From positions 1-33,036 of the IMG/VR virus record IMGVR_UViG_3300045922_001048: 33,036 nt of DNA, one strand, 5' to 3'. Positions 6,878-15,600 of the stretch are shown here, piece by piece. A program made the position numbers and the translations under genes. Under the pieces are notes generated by a model. That model made no database searches. It was not told the origin of the DNA and was given only the letters and a program-made list of their open reading frames with translations. Origin of the DNA: a virus. Position 1 is the stretch's first letter. Each line of letters opens with the position of its first letter.

Positions 6878-8107
6878 ATGCTTGAGGAACGGATCCGCGA
6901 GCTGCGGCGCCGGCGCGGGCAGGCGATCGCCACCGCCCGGTCGATCCTGGAGACGGCCGAGGCCGAGCGGCGGTCGATGACCGCCGACGAGTCGCGGCAA
7001 TTCGACGAGCACATGGAAGAGGCCGACCGCCACAAGGCCGAGGCGGAGCGCTGCGAGCGCCTGATGGCCGAGGAGCAGGCGGCCGGCCCGCCGCGGCCGC
7101 CGGCGGTCGGCCGGGCCGGGCTGGCCGCCGGCGGCGAGGAGGAGTCGCGCCAGGTGGCGCGGCGCGGCATGGCCGCCTTCCTGCGCGGCGGCCTGCCGGC
7201 GATGAGCGAGCCGGAGCGCCGCGCGTTGCAGGCCGACATCGACACCGCCGGCGGCTACGTCCGCCCCGACCAGGAGTTTGTCGGCCAGCTGATCAAGGCG
7301 GTCGACAACCTGGTCTTCGTGCGGCAGTTCGCGACCGTCCGCCAGGTGATGAATGCCGACAGCCTGGGCGTGCCGGTGCTCGACAGCGATCCCGACGACG
7401 CCGACTGGACCTCGGAGCTGGGCACCGGCAACGAGGACGCCGCGATGGTGTTCGGCAAGCGCGAGCTGCGGCCGCATCCGCTCGCCAAGCGGATCAAGGT
7501 CAGCAACAAGCTGCTGCGCGTCTCGACCATCGATATCGAGGCGCTGGTGCGCCAGCGGCTGGCCTACAAATTTGCCGTGCCGCAGGAGAAGGCCTTCCTG
7601 ACGGGCAACGGCAGCCAGCGCCCGCTGGGGGTGTTCACCGCCTCGGCCGACGGCATTTCGACCGCCCGCGACGTCCAGACCGGCTCGGCGACGGATTTCA
7701 CCGCCGACGGGCTGATCGATGCCAAATACGCCCTGAAGGGGCAGTACTGGGGCCGGCCGAGCACCCGCTGGTGCTTCCATCGCGACGCCATCAAGCGGAT
7801 CCGCAAGCTCAAGGACAGCCATAACCAGTACCTCTGGCAGCCCGGCCTGGCCGGCGGCCAGCCGGACACGATCCTCGATATCCCGTTCGTGGTCAGCGAG
7901 TACGCGCCGAACACGTTCACCACCGGCCAGTACGTCGGCATCCTCGGTGACTGGTCGTACTACTGGATCGCCGAGTCGATGGCCTTCCAGATCCAGCGGC
8001 TGATCGAGCTGTATGCCGCGACCAACCAGACCGGCTTCATCGGCCGGGCGGAGATCGACGGCATGCCGGCGCTCGAGGAAGCCTTCGTGCGGCTGAAGAC
8101 CAACTAA
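6878..8107 (+). CDS. Major capsid protein, HK97 fold
   Basis: A 409-residue capsid protein. Residues 1-70 form a charged coiled coil, MLEERIRELRRRRGQ onward, which is the delta/scaffolding domain expected to be removed by the upstream protease. Around residues 70-110 lies a Gly/Arg/Pro-rich linker. The HK97 fold follows: GGYVRPDQEFVGQLIKAVDN, VPVLDSDPDDADWTSELG, RIKVSNKLLRVSTIDIEALV, QEKAFLTGNGSQRPLGVF and IPFVVSEYAPN. A good ribosome binding site precedes ATG 6878. It builds the icosahedral shell. Confidence 0.95.
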   Translation: MLEERIRELRRRRGQAIATARSILETAEAERRSMTADESRQFDEHMEEADRHKAEAERCERLMAEEQAAGPPRPPAVGRAGLAAGGEEESRQVARRGMAAFLRGGLPAMSEPERRALQADIDTAGGYVRPDQEFVGQLIKAVDNLVFVRQFATVRQVMNADSLGVPVLDSDPDDADWTSELGTGNEDAAMVFGKRELRPHPLAKRIKVSNKLLRVSTIDIEALVRQRLAYKFAVPQEKAFLTGNGSQRPLGVFTASADGISTARDVQTGSATDFTADGLIDAKYALKGQYWGRPSTRWCFHRDAIKRIRKLKDSHNQYLWQPGLAGGQPDTILDIPFVVSEYAPNTFTTGQYVGILGDWSYYWIAESMAFQIQRLIELYAATNQTGFIGRAEIDGMPALEEAFVRLKTN

Positions 8108-8124
8108 TGCCCGGCGCCGCCGGG

Positions 8125-8156
8125 CCGGTCGGGCGGCGATCCAGCCGCCCGGCCGG
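8125..8156 (+). promoter_or_regulatory. Hairpin after capsid gene
   Basis: A 13-bp stem with one G-U pair (ccggtcgggcggc / gccgcccggccgg) and a 6-base loop lies between the capsid gene and the next gene. A smaller hairpin (cccggc / ccggg) lies at 8110-8124. It has no T-tract. It may be a partial terminator or a 3'-end stabiliser that raises capsid mRNA over downstream genes. Confidence 0.45.
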
Positions 8157-8167
8157 GGGAGGATGAG

Positions 8168-8542
8168 ATGCGGGACCTCGAGAATGCGATCGATATCGCC
8201 CAGTCGCTGGCGCCGGCGGCGCGGACCGCCACCGCCAATGGCACCGGCGTCGATCTGGCCAACTACAACGGGGCGGTGGTGGTGTTCGCGGTCGGGACGA
8301 TCACCGACGGCACTCACACGCCGAAGATCCAGGAGAGCGACGACAACAGCACCTTCACCGACGTGGCGGCGGCCGACCAGATCGGGACGTTCGCCAACCT
8401 GGCCTCCAGCACGCCCCAGAAGGTCGGCTACGTCGGCAGCAAGCGCTATCTCCGCGCCGTCAGCACCGTGACCGGCGCGACGACCGGCGGCGTGTACGGG
8501 GCGGTGGTGGTCCGCGGCTACGCCCGGAAGCAGCCGAGGTAG
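8168..8542 (+). CDS. Probable head decoration/structural protein
   Basis: A 124-residue beta-rich protein directly after the capsid gene, with the ribosome binding site gggggagg. The pattern VDLANYNGAVVVFAVGTITD, then PKIQESDDNSTFTDV and VGYVGSKRYLRAVSTVTG, matches a family common beside capsid genes in siphoviruses and gene-transfer-agent-like elements. Its proteins are predicted to form a jelly-roll-like accessory or decoration protein. The role is inferred from position and pattern. A decorating or head-stabilising function is most likely. Confidence 0.65.
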   Translation: MRDLENAIDIAQSLAPAARTATANGTGVDLANYNGAVVVFAVGTITDGTHTPKIQESDDNSTFTDVAAADQIGTFANLASSTPQKVGYVGSKRYLRAVSTVTGATTGGVYGAVVVRGYARKQPR

Positions 8543-8545
8543 GCG

Positions 8546-8767
8546 GTGGGCCTGACCTGGGTGCGGCTGCGCGCGACCTACGCCGCGGCACATGGCCTCG
8601 TCCGGCCCGGCGACGTGGTCGTCGCGGTCACGGAGGACGAGGCGCAGGCGCTGGTGGCGGGCGGCTACGCCGAGCGCCTGACCGCGCCGGCCGAGCGCGC
8701 CGTGGCCGCGCCGGCGGCCGAGCGCGCCGTGGCCGCGCGGCCCGGCCGGCCGGGAGGCCGCGCCTAG
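8546..8767 (+). CDS. Small head-region protein with short repeat
   Basis: A 73-residue protein starting at GTG 8546, 3 bases after the previous stop. The first 45 residues (VRLRATYAAAH, then VRPGDVVVAVTEDEAQALV) look like the small proteins that often follow the capsid gene. These have a Pro-Gly-Asp turn and a Glu/Ala helix ending in AGGYAERL. The C-terminus contains a tandem AERAVAA unit and an Arg/Gly/Pro tail, probably disordered. The function is unknown. It may be a head-tail interface or accessory head protein. Confidence 0.55.
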   Translation: MGLTWVRLRATYAAAHGLVRPGDVVVAVTEDEAQALVAGGYAERLTAPAERAVAAPAAERAVAARPGRPGGRA

Positions 8768-9349
8768 GTGGCCGCGCGCGGCTATACCAATCCGGACCGG
8801 GTGGCCGGCTACCTGGGGCTGACGCTCACCGCGGCGCAGGTGGCGCAGGCCGGGACGCTGCTGGAGGCGGCCGAGGCCGCCATCGACGAGCACTGCCATC
8901 GCGCCTGGCTGCTGGGGACGCAGACCGACGAGACCCACTGGGGGCCGTTCGGGCCGAACCTCTACGTCCGGTACCCGCCCTGCACCGCCATTACGGCGGT
9001 CAAGGGGCGGTCCGGTCTGGGCGCGAGCGAGACGGTGCTGGTGGCCGGCGAGGACTACGAGGTCCGCGACCTGGCCGCCGGGCGGATCTGGCTGGCGGCG
9101 CCGGCGGTCTACGACCGCCTGCGCGTCACCTATACGCCAGACGCGGCGCTGCCGCCGGACGTGGCGCTGGCGGCGACGGAACTGGTGGCCAGCTACCTGG
9201 TCGAGCACCTGCGGCCGGAGAGCTACGGGCTGGAGTCGTTCCGGCTGCCGGACCTGGAGGTGCGCATCGCCCGCTGGCTGCGCGAGCGCGAGCTACCGCC
9301 GGGCGTGGCGGCGCGGCTGGCGCCGCACGTGTTCCACCGCGTGGCGTGA
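8768..9349 (+). CDS. Head-tail connector (gp6-like)
   Basis: A 193-residue connector protein starting at GTG 8768, directly after the previous stop. The N-terminal helices (TNPDRVAGYLGLTLT, VAQAGTLLEAAEAAIDEHCHR) match the HK97 gp6-like adaptor pattern. They are followed by a beta-rich middle, YVRYPPCTAITAVKG and EDYEVRDLAAGRIWLA, and a C-terminal helical segment. It would form a ring below the portal. The beta insertion makes it longer than HK97 gp6 and more like gp15-type adaptors. Confidence 0.7.
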   Translation: MAARGYTNPDRVAGYLGLTLTAAQVAQAGTLLEAAEAAIDEHCHRAWLLGTQTDETHWGPFGPNLYVRYPPCTAITAVKGRSGLGASETVLVAGEDYEVRDLAAGRIWLAAPAVYDRLRVTYTPDAALPPDVALAATELVASYLVEHLRPESYGLESFRLPDLEVRIARWLRERELPPGVAARLAPHVFHRVA

Positions 9350-9660
9350 TGGTTGGGCTGGACCAGCGCGCCGACGTCTACACCCCCGACCCGACCACCG
9401 GCGCCTACACGGTGCTGGCGCGGGCGGGGCTGGCCTGCCGGCTGGCGCTGGCGAGCGTGCCGCAGGAGCCGGTCGAGGAGCGGGCGGAGCGCGATGCGCT
9501 CCGGCTGCTGCTCTGGGAGCCGGGCTACGCGCTGGCCGAGACGGCGCAGATCGCGCTGGGCGGCGAGCGCTGGAATCCGCGTCCCGGCACGTTCGCGGTC
9601 GCGCGCGGACCGGGCGGCGGCGCCATCTACCGGCGCTGCGAGGTGGTGCGGGTGGTGTAA
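9349..9660 (+). CDS. Head closure/head-tail adaptor candidate
   Basis: A 103-residue beta-rich protein. ATG 9349 overlaps the previous stop (TGATG) and is preferred over the GTG one codon upstream. It begins LDQRADVYTPDPTTGAYTVL and continues with LACRLALAS, then ALAETAQIALGGERWNPRPG and CEVVRVV. This resembles the small head-closure or stopper proteins (SPP1 gp16-like) found at this position. It is followed by an overlapping gp10-like gene. The assignment is by position and fold pattern. Confidence 0.55.
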   Translation: MVGLDQRADVYTPDPTTGAYTVLARAGLACRLALASVPQEPVEERAERDALRLLLWEPGYALAETAQIALGGERWNPRPGTFAVARGPGGGAIYRRCEVVRVV

Positions 9661-10088
9661 TGGCACGACGATCAGCGGTGGATCTCCAGCTGCATGGCGT
9701 CGATGAGGCGCGGGCGCGCCTGACGCAACTGGCCGTGACCGTCTCCGGCTACGGCCGGACGGTCATGGTCGGCTCGGCGCTGCCCTACGCCTACGGTCAG
9801 GAGACCGGCCGCCATCGCGTCAGCGGCAAGCTGGCGCGGCGGAGCGGGCCGAGCTATTTCTTGACCTTCGCCGCGCAGGAGGTGCTGGCCCAGGCGACGC
9901 CGGACCTGCTGCGCGGGCTGGAACTGGCGGCCAGCGGCCGGCGGCTGACCGGGCTCGGCCAGGTCGTGCGGGTCGCCCGCTGGATCCGGCGGCTGGCCAA
10001 AAAGTACGCCCCGCTCGGCGAGGGCAACCGGAAATTCCCGGCCGGCAGCCTGCGGCGCAGCCTGCGGGTGACGGTGCGGCGGCGCTAG
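9660..10088 (+). CDS. HK97 gp10-like tail completion protein
   Basis: A 142-residue basic protein starting at ATG 9660, overlapping the previous stop as TAATG. It resembles HK97 gp10-type proteins: an N-terminal VDLQLHGVDEARARL helix, VGSALPYAYGQETGRH near the centre (the usual YA..QEfG-like motif) and an Arg/Lys-rich C-terminus. These proteins act in head-tail joining and tail completion. The order connector, closure, gp10-like, terminator is the usual one. Confidence 0.65.
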   Translation: MARRSAVDLQLHGVDEARARLTQLAVTVSGYGRTVMVGSALPYAYGQETGRHRVSGKLARRSGPSYFLTFAAQEVLAQATPDLLRGLELAASGRRLTGLGQVVRVARWIRRLAKKYAPLGEGNRKFPAGSLRRSLRVTVRRR

Positions 10089-10520
10089 ATGGCCTACTCG
10101 CTGACGGGGCCGGCCAACCGGCTGCTGGCGATCCTCCAGGGGCTGGCCGGCATCGGCGGGGCGCAGATCGGGGTGCCGGAGAGCATCGGCCCGCGCGTCT
10201 ATGCCTATCTCACGGCCGGCGGCGCGCCGACCGGGCGCAAGGCGACCGGCGTCCTCTACCGGGACGCGCGCTACCGGGTGGTGTTCGTCTACCGGCTCGA
10301 CGGCGCGGAGGCGACCGCCGAGACGACCTTGATGGGCCTGGTCGATGCGTTCCTGGCGGCGCTGCACGCCGATCTGACGCTGGCCGGGACCTGCGAGGGG
10401 ATCGAGATCGACGCCGGGCTGGCCGACGCGCCGGAATACCAGATCAGAGCCGGGCGCGAGTACCGGGAGTGGCCATTGCTGGTCACCGCCCGGCAGTACG
10501 CGACCCATACCGTCCCATAG
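10089..10520 (+). CDS. Tail terminator-like protein
   Basis: A 143-residue protein abutting the previous stop. It has an N-terminal helix (PANRLLAILQGLAGI), beta-strands around GPRVYAYLTA and RYRVVFVYRL, a helix (TTLMGLVDAFLAALHAD) and a final REYREWPLLVTARQ strand. This matches the small alpha/beta tail terminator fold (lambda gpU-like). Such proteins cap the finished tail and bind the head. The call rests on position before the tail tube gene and on the predicted pattern. Confidence 0.55.
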   Translation: MAYSLTGPANRLLAILQGLAGIGGAQIGVPESIGPRVYAYLTAGGAPTGRKATGVLYRDARYRVVFVYRLDGAEATAETTLMGLVDAFLAALHADLTLAGTCEGIEIDAGLADAPEYQIRAGREYREWPLLVTARQYATHTVP

Positions 10521-10535
10521 GTCAGAGGAGGGGGC

Positions 10536-10745
10536 ATGGACGAGGTCGTTTACCGCTACATCGGGCAGGGGACGGAGCACCACTCCGGCATCCCCGCCCG
10601 CGACCTGCGCGCGAGCGAGGTCGCGGCGCTGAGCGAGGAGCAGCGCGCGACGCTGGCGGCGAGCCCGCTCTACGCGGCCGTGACGCCGGCGCCGCCACGC
10701 GCGCCGGTCCGCCGGCCGGCGGCCGGGACGGAGGGGGATAACTGA
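10536..10745 (+). CDS. Small head-tail region protein
   Basis: A 69-residue protein with ribosome binding site agaggaggggg before ATG 10536. The N-terminus (VVYRYIGQGTEHHSGIPARD) is followed by a short helix (LSEEQRATLAASPLYAAV) and a Pro/Arg-rich tail. It resembles the small protein at 8546 in style: a beta start, one Ala/Glu helix, and a disordered tail. The stop overlaps the tail tube start as TGATG. The function is unknown. Confidence 0.55.
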   Translation: MDEVVYRYIGQGTEHHSGIPARDLRASEVAALSEEQRATLAASPLYAAVTPAPPRAPVRRPAAGTEGDN

Positions 10746-12061
10746 TGGCCGGCGAAGAGTGGCGCGAAAAACTCCAGATCGGCCGCGAGACGACCTACGG
10801 GACGGGCGTGGCGGCCACGCGGATCGTCTACGTGGCCGATCCGGCCTTCCCGCGCGAGCGCGAAGAGCGAGTTCACCGCTTCGCGACCGGCACGCGCGAG
10901 CGCGTCCGGGCCGTGACGCTCGGCCCGGCCAAGCCCTCCGGGAAGGTGACGCTGCCCTGCTCGGCCGACGAGCTGCTGGAGTGGCTGCTGATCTCGATCC
11001 AGGGCAACGTCACGCCGACCACGCCGAGCGGCGGCACGCTGACGCGGCTGTGGCAATTTATCCCCTCGACCGTCCTCGACTCGATGACCATCGAGTACCT
11101 CGACGGCGCCAATCTCTGGCGGATGCGCGGCGTCTACGGGTCGAAGGTGACCTTCTCCGGCTCGGCGATGGGCGAGAATACCGTCACCGTCGAGCTGTTC
11201 GGCAAGGCGAAGGAGATCCTTGGCAGCCTGACCGGCAGCCTGGCCGAGCGGACGCCGACCTTCATCGAGGGCTGGCAGACGCGGCTGTTTGTGGACGCCT
11301 TCGGGGCGACGCCTGGCACGACCCAGGTCTCCGGCACGCTGATCAACTGGACGGTCGAGATCAATCTCAACCTCGGCCGCAAATATACCGCTGACAACAC
11401 GCTGGAGATGAAGGCGGCGGTGGTCGGCGAGGTCGACGTGACCGCCAAGCTGACCTTCGAGGCGGCGGCGGCGGCGGCGACCAGCGAGTACAGCAACTGG
11501 GACGGCGAGACGGCGCGGCTGGTGCGGCTGGAGTTCGGCGGCCGCGAGCAGATCGAGGCCAGCCCGACCAACGAGGTCCAGAGCCTGTCGATCACGGGCT
11601 CGCCGACCGGCGGCACGTTTACCCTCAGCTTCCGCGGCCAGACGACGGGGACGATCGCCTACAACGCCACCGCGGCGCAGGTCCAGAGCGCGCTGGAGGC
11701 GCTGGGGGCGATCGGCTCCGGCAACGTCGCCTGCACGGGCGGGCCGCTGCCGGGCACGGCGGTGACGATCACCTTCCAGAACGTGCTGGGCGGGTTGAAC
11801 GTGCCGCAGCTGGCCATCGGCAGCAACAACCTGACCGGCGGCACGAGCCCGGCGCCATCGGTCAGCACGACCACGCCGGGCGTCGGCTACAAGCGCACGG
11901 TCCAGGTCGATCTGCCGGGCAAGTGGACGGCGGTGGACACCGGCGGGATGGACGAGGGCACGCGGGTGTACGAGTTCAACCTGCGCGCCTACTACGACCC
12001 GACCAACGCCTTCAGCGCCGCGATCCGCTGCTACACCAACCGGACGGCCGCCTTTGCCTAG
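10745..12061 (+). CDS. Major tail tube protein with inserted domain
   Basis: A 438-residue tail tube candidate. The N-terminal part (KLQIGRETTYGTGVAATRIV) and the beta-rich body (VTLPCSADELLEWLL, GVYGSKVTFSGSAMGENTVTVEL) fit long siphovirus tail tube proteins. Residues about 277-378 form a separate Gly/Thr-rich domain (VQSLSITGSPTGGTFTLSF, IAYNATAAQVQSALEALG) of a type I recall as an insertion or repeat in phage virion and surface proteins. After it the tube fold resumes with KRTVQVDLPGKWTAVDTGG and a final YEFNLRAYYDP. The insertion probably decorates the outside of the tail. Position before the chaperones and tape measure supports the call. Confidence 0.75.
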   Translation: MAGEEWREKLQIGRETTYGTGVAATRIVYVADPAFPREREERVHRFATGTRERVRAVTLGPAKPSGKVTLPCSADELLEWLLISIQGNVTPTTPSGGTLTRLWQFIPSTVLDSMTIEYLDGANLWRMRGVYGSKVTFSGSAMGENTVTVELFGKAKEILGSLTGSLAERTPTFIEGWQTRLFVDAFGATPGTTQVSGTLINWTVEINLNLGRKYTADNTLEMKAAVVGEVDVTAKLTFEAAAAAATSEYSNWDGETARLVRLEFGGREQIEASPTNEVQSLSITGSPTGGTFTLSFRGQTTGTIAYNATAAQVQSALEALGAIGSGNVACTGGPLPGTAVTITFQNVLGGLNVPQLAIGSNNLTGGTSPAPSVSTTTPGVGYKRTVQVDLPGKWTAVDTGGMDEGTRVYEFNLRAYYDPTNAFSAAIRCYTNRTAAFA

Positions 12062-12080
12062 GCGAGAGAGGGGGACGGCG

Positions 12081-12458
12081 ATGACTCCGCTGGTGGCGGT
12101 CCCGCGACGGACGCGCTGGCTGGCGGTGGACCCGGTGGATTATCCGGGCCTGGAGGTGGAGGTCTGGCTCAACCCGCCGCACCGGCTGCTGGTGGCGCTG
12201 ACGAGCAAGGAGGCCGCGGCCAGCGAGGCCGAGGCGGCGCTGCGGCAGGTCGTGCTGGCCCATAACGGCTGGATGGATGGCGGCGGCGCGCCGCTGCCGC
12301 CACCGTCCGAGATGGCCTTCTGGGAGGCGATTCCGACCGAGCTGGCGGCGCTGACCGTCGGCGCCTACCTGCGGACCTTCAACGATCTCCCAAATTTTCT
12401 CAGCGCGAAGCTCGGCGGCTCGGCGTCTGGCTCCGCGCCAGCGACCGGCGGGGACTGA
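12081..12458 (+). CDS. Tail assembly chaperone, first frame
   Basis: A 125-residue chaperone (gpG-like). The start is ATG 12081 after agagggggacggcg; the extra upstream codons are not needed. It binds the tape measure during tail assembly. Typical traits are a beta-rich N-terminus (VDYPGLEVEVWLNPPHRLL), a helix with EAALRQVVLAHNGW, and a C-terminal helical part (ELAALTVGAYLRTFNDLP). A slippery A AAT TTT at 12392-12398 lies in this gene in the correct phase. A -1 shift there leads without a stop into the next ORF, giving an approximately 179-residue fusion. Confidence 0.7.
   Translation: MTPLVAVPRRTRWLAVDPVDYPGLEVEVWLNPPHRLLVALTSKEAAASEAEAALRQVVLAHNGWMDGGGAPLPPPSEMAFWEAIPTELAALTVGAYLRTFNDLPNFLSAKLGGSASGSAPATGGD
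12392..12438 (+). promoter_or_regulatory. Probable -1 ribosomal frameshift site
   Basis: The heptamer A AAT TTT (12392-12398) is in register with the chaperone reading frame. Four bases later a possible 9-bp stem with one mismatch begins: gcgcgaagc (12403-12411) pairs with gctccgcgc (12430-12438). The -1 frame stays open from here to the stop at 12619. This is the usual arrangement for gpG/gpGT-type chaperones. Frameshifting itself is not shown by sequence alone. Confidence 0.6.
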
Positions 12459-12460
12459 GC

Positions 12461-12619
12461 GTGCCCTGGGTCTACGTCCGCCGCGAGATCGCGCGGTCCT
12501 GGGGCGTGCCGCCCTGGGTGGTCGATGCCGCGCCGGCGGATGAGGTGCTGCTCGAAATCCGGATCCGGGGCGTCGAGGGGCGGGCGGCGGCCGAGCGGCC
12601 GCCCGAGCCGGGCGGGTAG
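12461..12619 (+). CDS. Tail assembly chaperone, -1 frame extension
   Basis: A 52-residue ORF from GTG 12461 to 12619, too short for many gene finders. It contains REIARSWGVPPWVVDAAPAD, which matches the C-terminal (T) half of gpGT-like chaperones, where a short helix with a Pro-Pro-Trp-x-Val turn precedes a tail. It lies in the -1 frame relative to the first chaperone gene. The region between the slippery site and this GTG is open in the same frame, so it is more likely made as a frameshift fusion (73 residues after the slip) than from its own start. The tape measure gene follows. Confidence 0.6.
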   Translation: MPWVYVRREIARSWGVPPWVVDAAPADEVLLEIRIRGVEGRAAAERPPEPGG

Positions 12620-12631
12620 GAGCGCCGGCGC

Positions 12632-15600
12632 ATGGCCGACCTCAACGTCGCGATCAAGATCGCGGGCCAGGATGCCGGCGCCTCGGCGGCCATCGAGCGC
12701 GTCAACACGGCGCTGGGCGGGATGCAGAGCGCGGCCGGCCTGGCGGTCAAGGCCGTCGCCGGCGTCGGGCTGGCGGCGGCCGGGCTGGCGGCCGGCGGCA
12801 TCGGCGCCTCGATCAAGGCGGCCAGCGATTTCGAGCGGACGCTGAGCGGCGTGAAGGCGGTCTCGGGCGCGACCGCGGCGGAGATGGAGTCGCTGTCCGG
12901 GCTGGCGCTCCAGCTCGGCAAGGACACCGCCTTCTCGGCCGCGGAGGCGGCGGCCGGCATCGAGGAGCTGGTCAAGGGCGGGCTGAGCATCCCTGACATC
13001 ATGCAGGGCGCGGCCAAGGCGACGCTGGACCTGGCGGCGGCCGGCCAGGTCAGCCTGCCGGAGGCGGCCACCATCGCCGCCAACGCGCTGGCCCAGTTCA
13101 GCCTGCGCGGCAGCGACATGGCCCACGTCGCCGACCTGATCGCCGGCGCGGCCAACGCCAGCGCGCTCGACGTGCGCCAGTTCGCCCTCTCGCTCCAGGC
13201 CTCCGGCGCGGTCGCGGCCACCGTCGGCTTCTCGTTCGACGATCTGGCCCAGGCCATCGCGGTGATGGGCAAGGCGGGCATCACCGGCTCGGACGCCGGC
13301 ACCAGCCTGAAAACGATGATGCTCAAACTCCAGCCGTCCACCAAGGAGCAGGTGGCGCTCTTCCGCAAGCTGGGCCTGGTGACGGCGGATGGGGCGAACC
13401 GGTTTTTCGACGCCAGCGGCAAGATCAAATCGATGGCCGAGGTGGCGCAACTGCTCCAGGACGCCACCGCCGGCATGACCGAGCAGCAGCGGATCGCGAC
13501 GCTGGAGGTGATGTTCGGCTCGGACGCGATCCGGGCGGCGGCGGTGCTGACGCGCGAGGGCGCGGCCGGCTTCGGCGAGATGGCGGCCGCGATGGGCAAG
13601 GTCTCGTCCGCCTCGGTCGGCGCGGAGCGGCTCAACAACCTCCAGGGGATGCTGGAGCAACTCAAGGGCAGCCTGGAGACGGCTGCCATCACGCTCGGCA
13701 TCGCGTTTCTGCCGATGCTGACCGAGCTGGCGCGCGGCGCGACGGACGCGGTCAACGCCGCCGTTCCCTTCCTGGAGGCCTGGGGGCCGCGGCTGGCGGC
13801 CGGCGTCGGCGCCACGCTGCGCTTCGTCACCGACGCCGTGCTCACCTTCGTCGGCGCGGTCAGCGGCGACTGGGAGCCGGCGCCGGGCATCGAGCGGCTC
13901 CACCTGCTGGTCGGCCAGGTCGGGCTGGTGGTGGGCCAGGTGATCCCGGTGGTGATGACCACGCTCGACACGCTCGGCCAGGTGGCGGAGCGGGTGTTCG
14001 CCGGGGATATCCCCGGCGCGGTGGGCGCGCTGTTGACCGGCCTGAGGGATGGCAACGTCCAACTGGGCACGATCCTGGCCGGCTGGGGACAGCAGTTCCT
14101 GGCCTGGATCGGGCCGCTGCGCTTCGTCACCGACGCCGTGCTCACCTTCGTCGGCGCGGTCAGCGGCGACTGGGAGCCGGCGCCGGGCATCGAGCGGCTC
14201 CACCTGCTGGTCAGCCAGGTCGGGCTGGTGGTGGGCCAGGTGATCCCGGTGGTGATGACCACGCTCGACACGCTCGGCCAGGTGGCGGAGCGGGTGTTCG
14301 CCGGGGATATCCCCGGCGCGGTGGGCGCGCTGTTGACCGGCCTGAGGGATGGCAACGTCCAACTGGGCACGATCCTGGCCGGCTGGGGACAGCAGTTCCT
14401 GGCCTGGATCGGGCCGTTGATCCCGCCGCTGCTGGCCGAGGCGAACCGGCTGTTCCTCGAGCTGGTGGGCTGGATCACCGCGAACGCGCCGCCGCTGCTG
14501 GAGCGGTTCCTGGGCGAGTGGCTGCCGGCGGCCATCAAGTGGATCGTCCAGGCGGCCATCTACGCGATTCCGAAGCTGATCGAGTTTATGGACGCGGTCA
14601 AGGATTGGATCGACGGCCCCGGCGGGCAGGCGATCGGCATGCTGTTCCTCAAGCTCGGGGAGGCAGCCATCCGCGGACTGTTGACCGGCCTGAGGGATGG
14701 CAACGTCCAACTGGGCACGATCCTGGCCGGCTGGGGACAGCAGTTCCTGGCCTGGATCGGGCCGTTGATCCCGCCGCTGCTGGCCGAGGCGAACCGGCTG
14801 TTCCTCGAGCTGGTGGGCTGGATCACCGCGAACGCGCCGCCGCTGCTGGAGCGGTTCCTGGGCGAGTGGCTGCCGGCGGCCATCAAGTGGATCGTCCAGG
14901 CGGCCATCTACGCGATTCCGAAGCTGATCGAGTTTATGGACGCGGTCAAGGATTGGATCGACGGCCCCGGCGGGCAGGCGATCGGCATGCTGTTCCTCAA
15001 GCTCGGGGAGGCAGCCATCCGCGGACTGGCGAAGGGCATCTGGGAACTGAACGTCTGGGCCTATACCGAACTGGGGAAATGGCTGGGCGAGCTGGCGACG
15101 CAGGCGCTGGCGGCGGCGGGGAAGGTCGGCGATGCGATCGTCGCCGGCATCCGGGCCGGCATCGAGGCGAAGTGGGCGGAGCTGACGGCCTGGCTGGGCG
15201 CGGGCGTCCAGGCGCTCATCAGCGCCGCCCGCGCGGCGCTGCGCATCAGCAGCCCGTCGCAGGCGTTCGCCGATCAGGTCGGCGCGCCGATCGTCGAGGG
15301 CATCGCCGCCGGCATCCGGGCCGCCGAGCCGGACGCGCTGGCGGCGCTGGCGACGGTGGTGGCCCGGCTGACCGGCGCCGCCACGGCCGGCGTGGCCGGC
15401 GTTCAGGCGATCCTCGCCCGCCCCGGCGCCGGCGGGGGCGGCGGCGGGGGCGGCGGCAGCGGGGAGGGCAGCGGCGGGGAGAGCGGTGGCCCGCCGGACG
15501 GCGGACCGATGCCTGGCGCGAGCTGGCTCGCCGATCCGCTCTACCGGCGCATCCAGGCCAATCTCGGCTGGCACCCCAACGTGGCCGGCCGGGCGCCGCT

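Noticed and set aside
6110-9208. 1032-codon antisense open frame over the head genes
   Set aside because: The plus strand here encodes a clear protease, capsid and connector. The antisense frame is open because GC-rich codons rarely create stops on the other strand. Its product is an Arg/Gly/Pro/Ala mix without domains.
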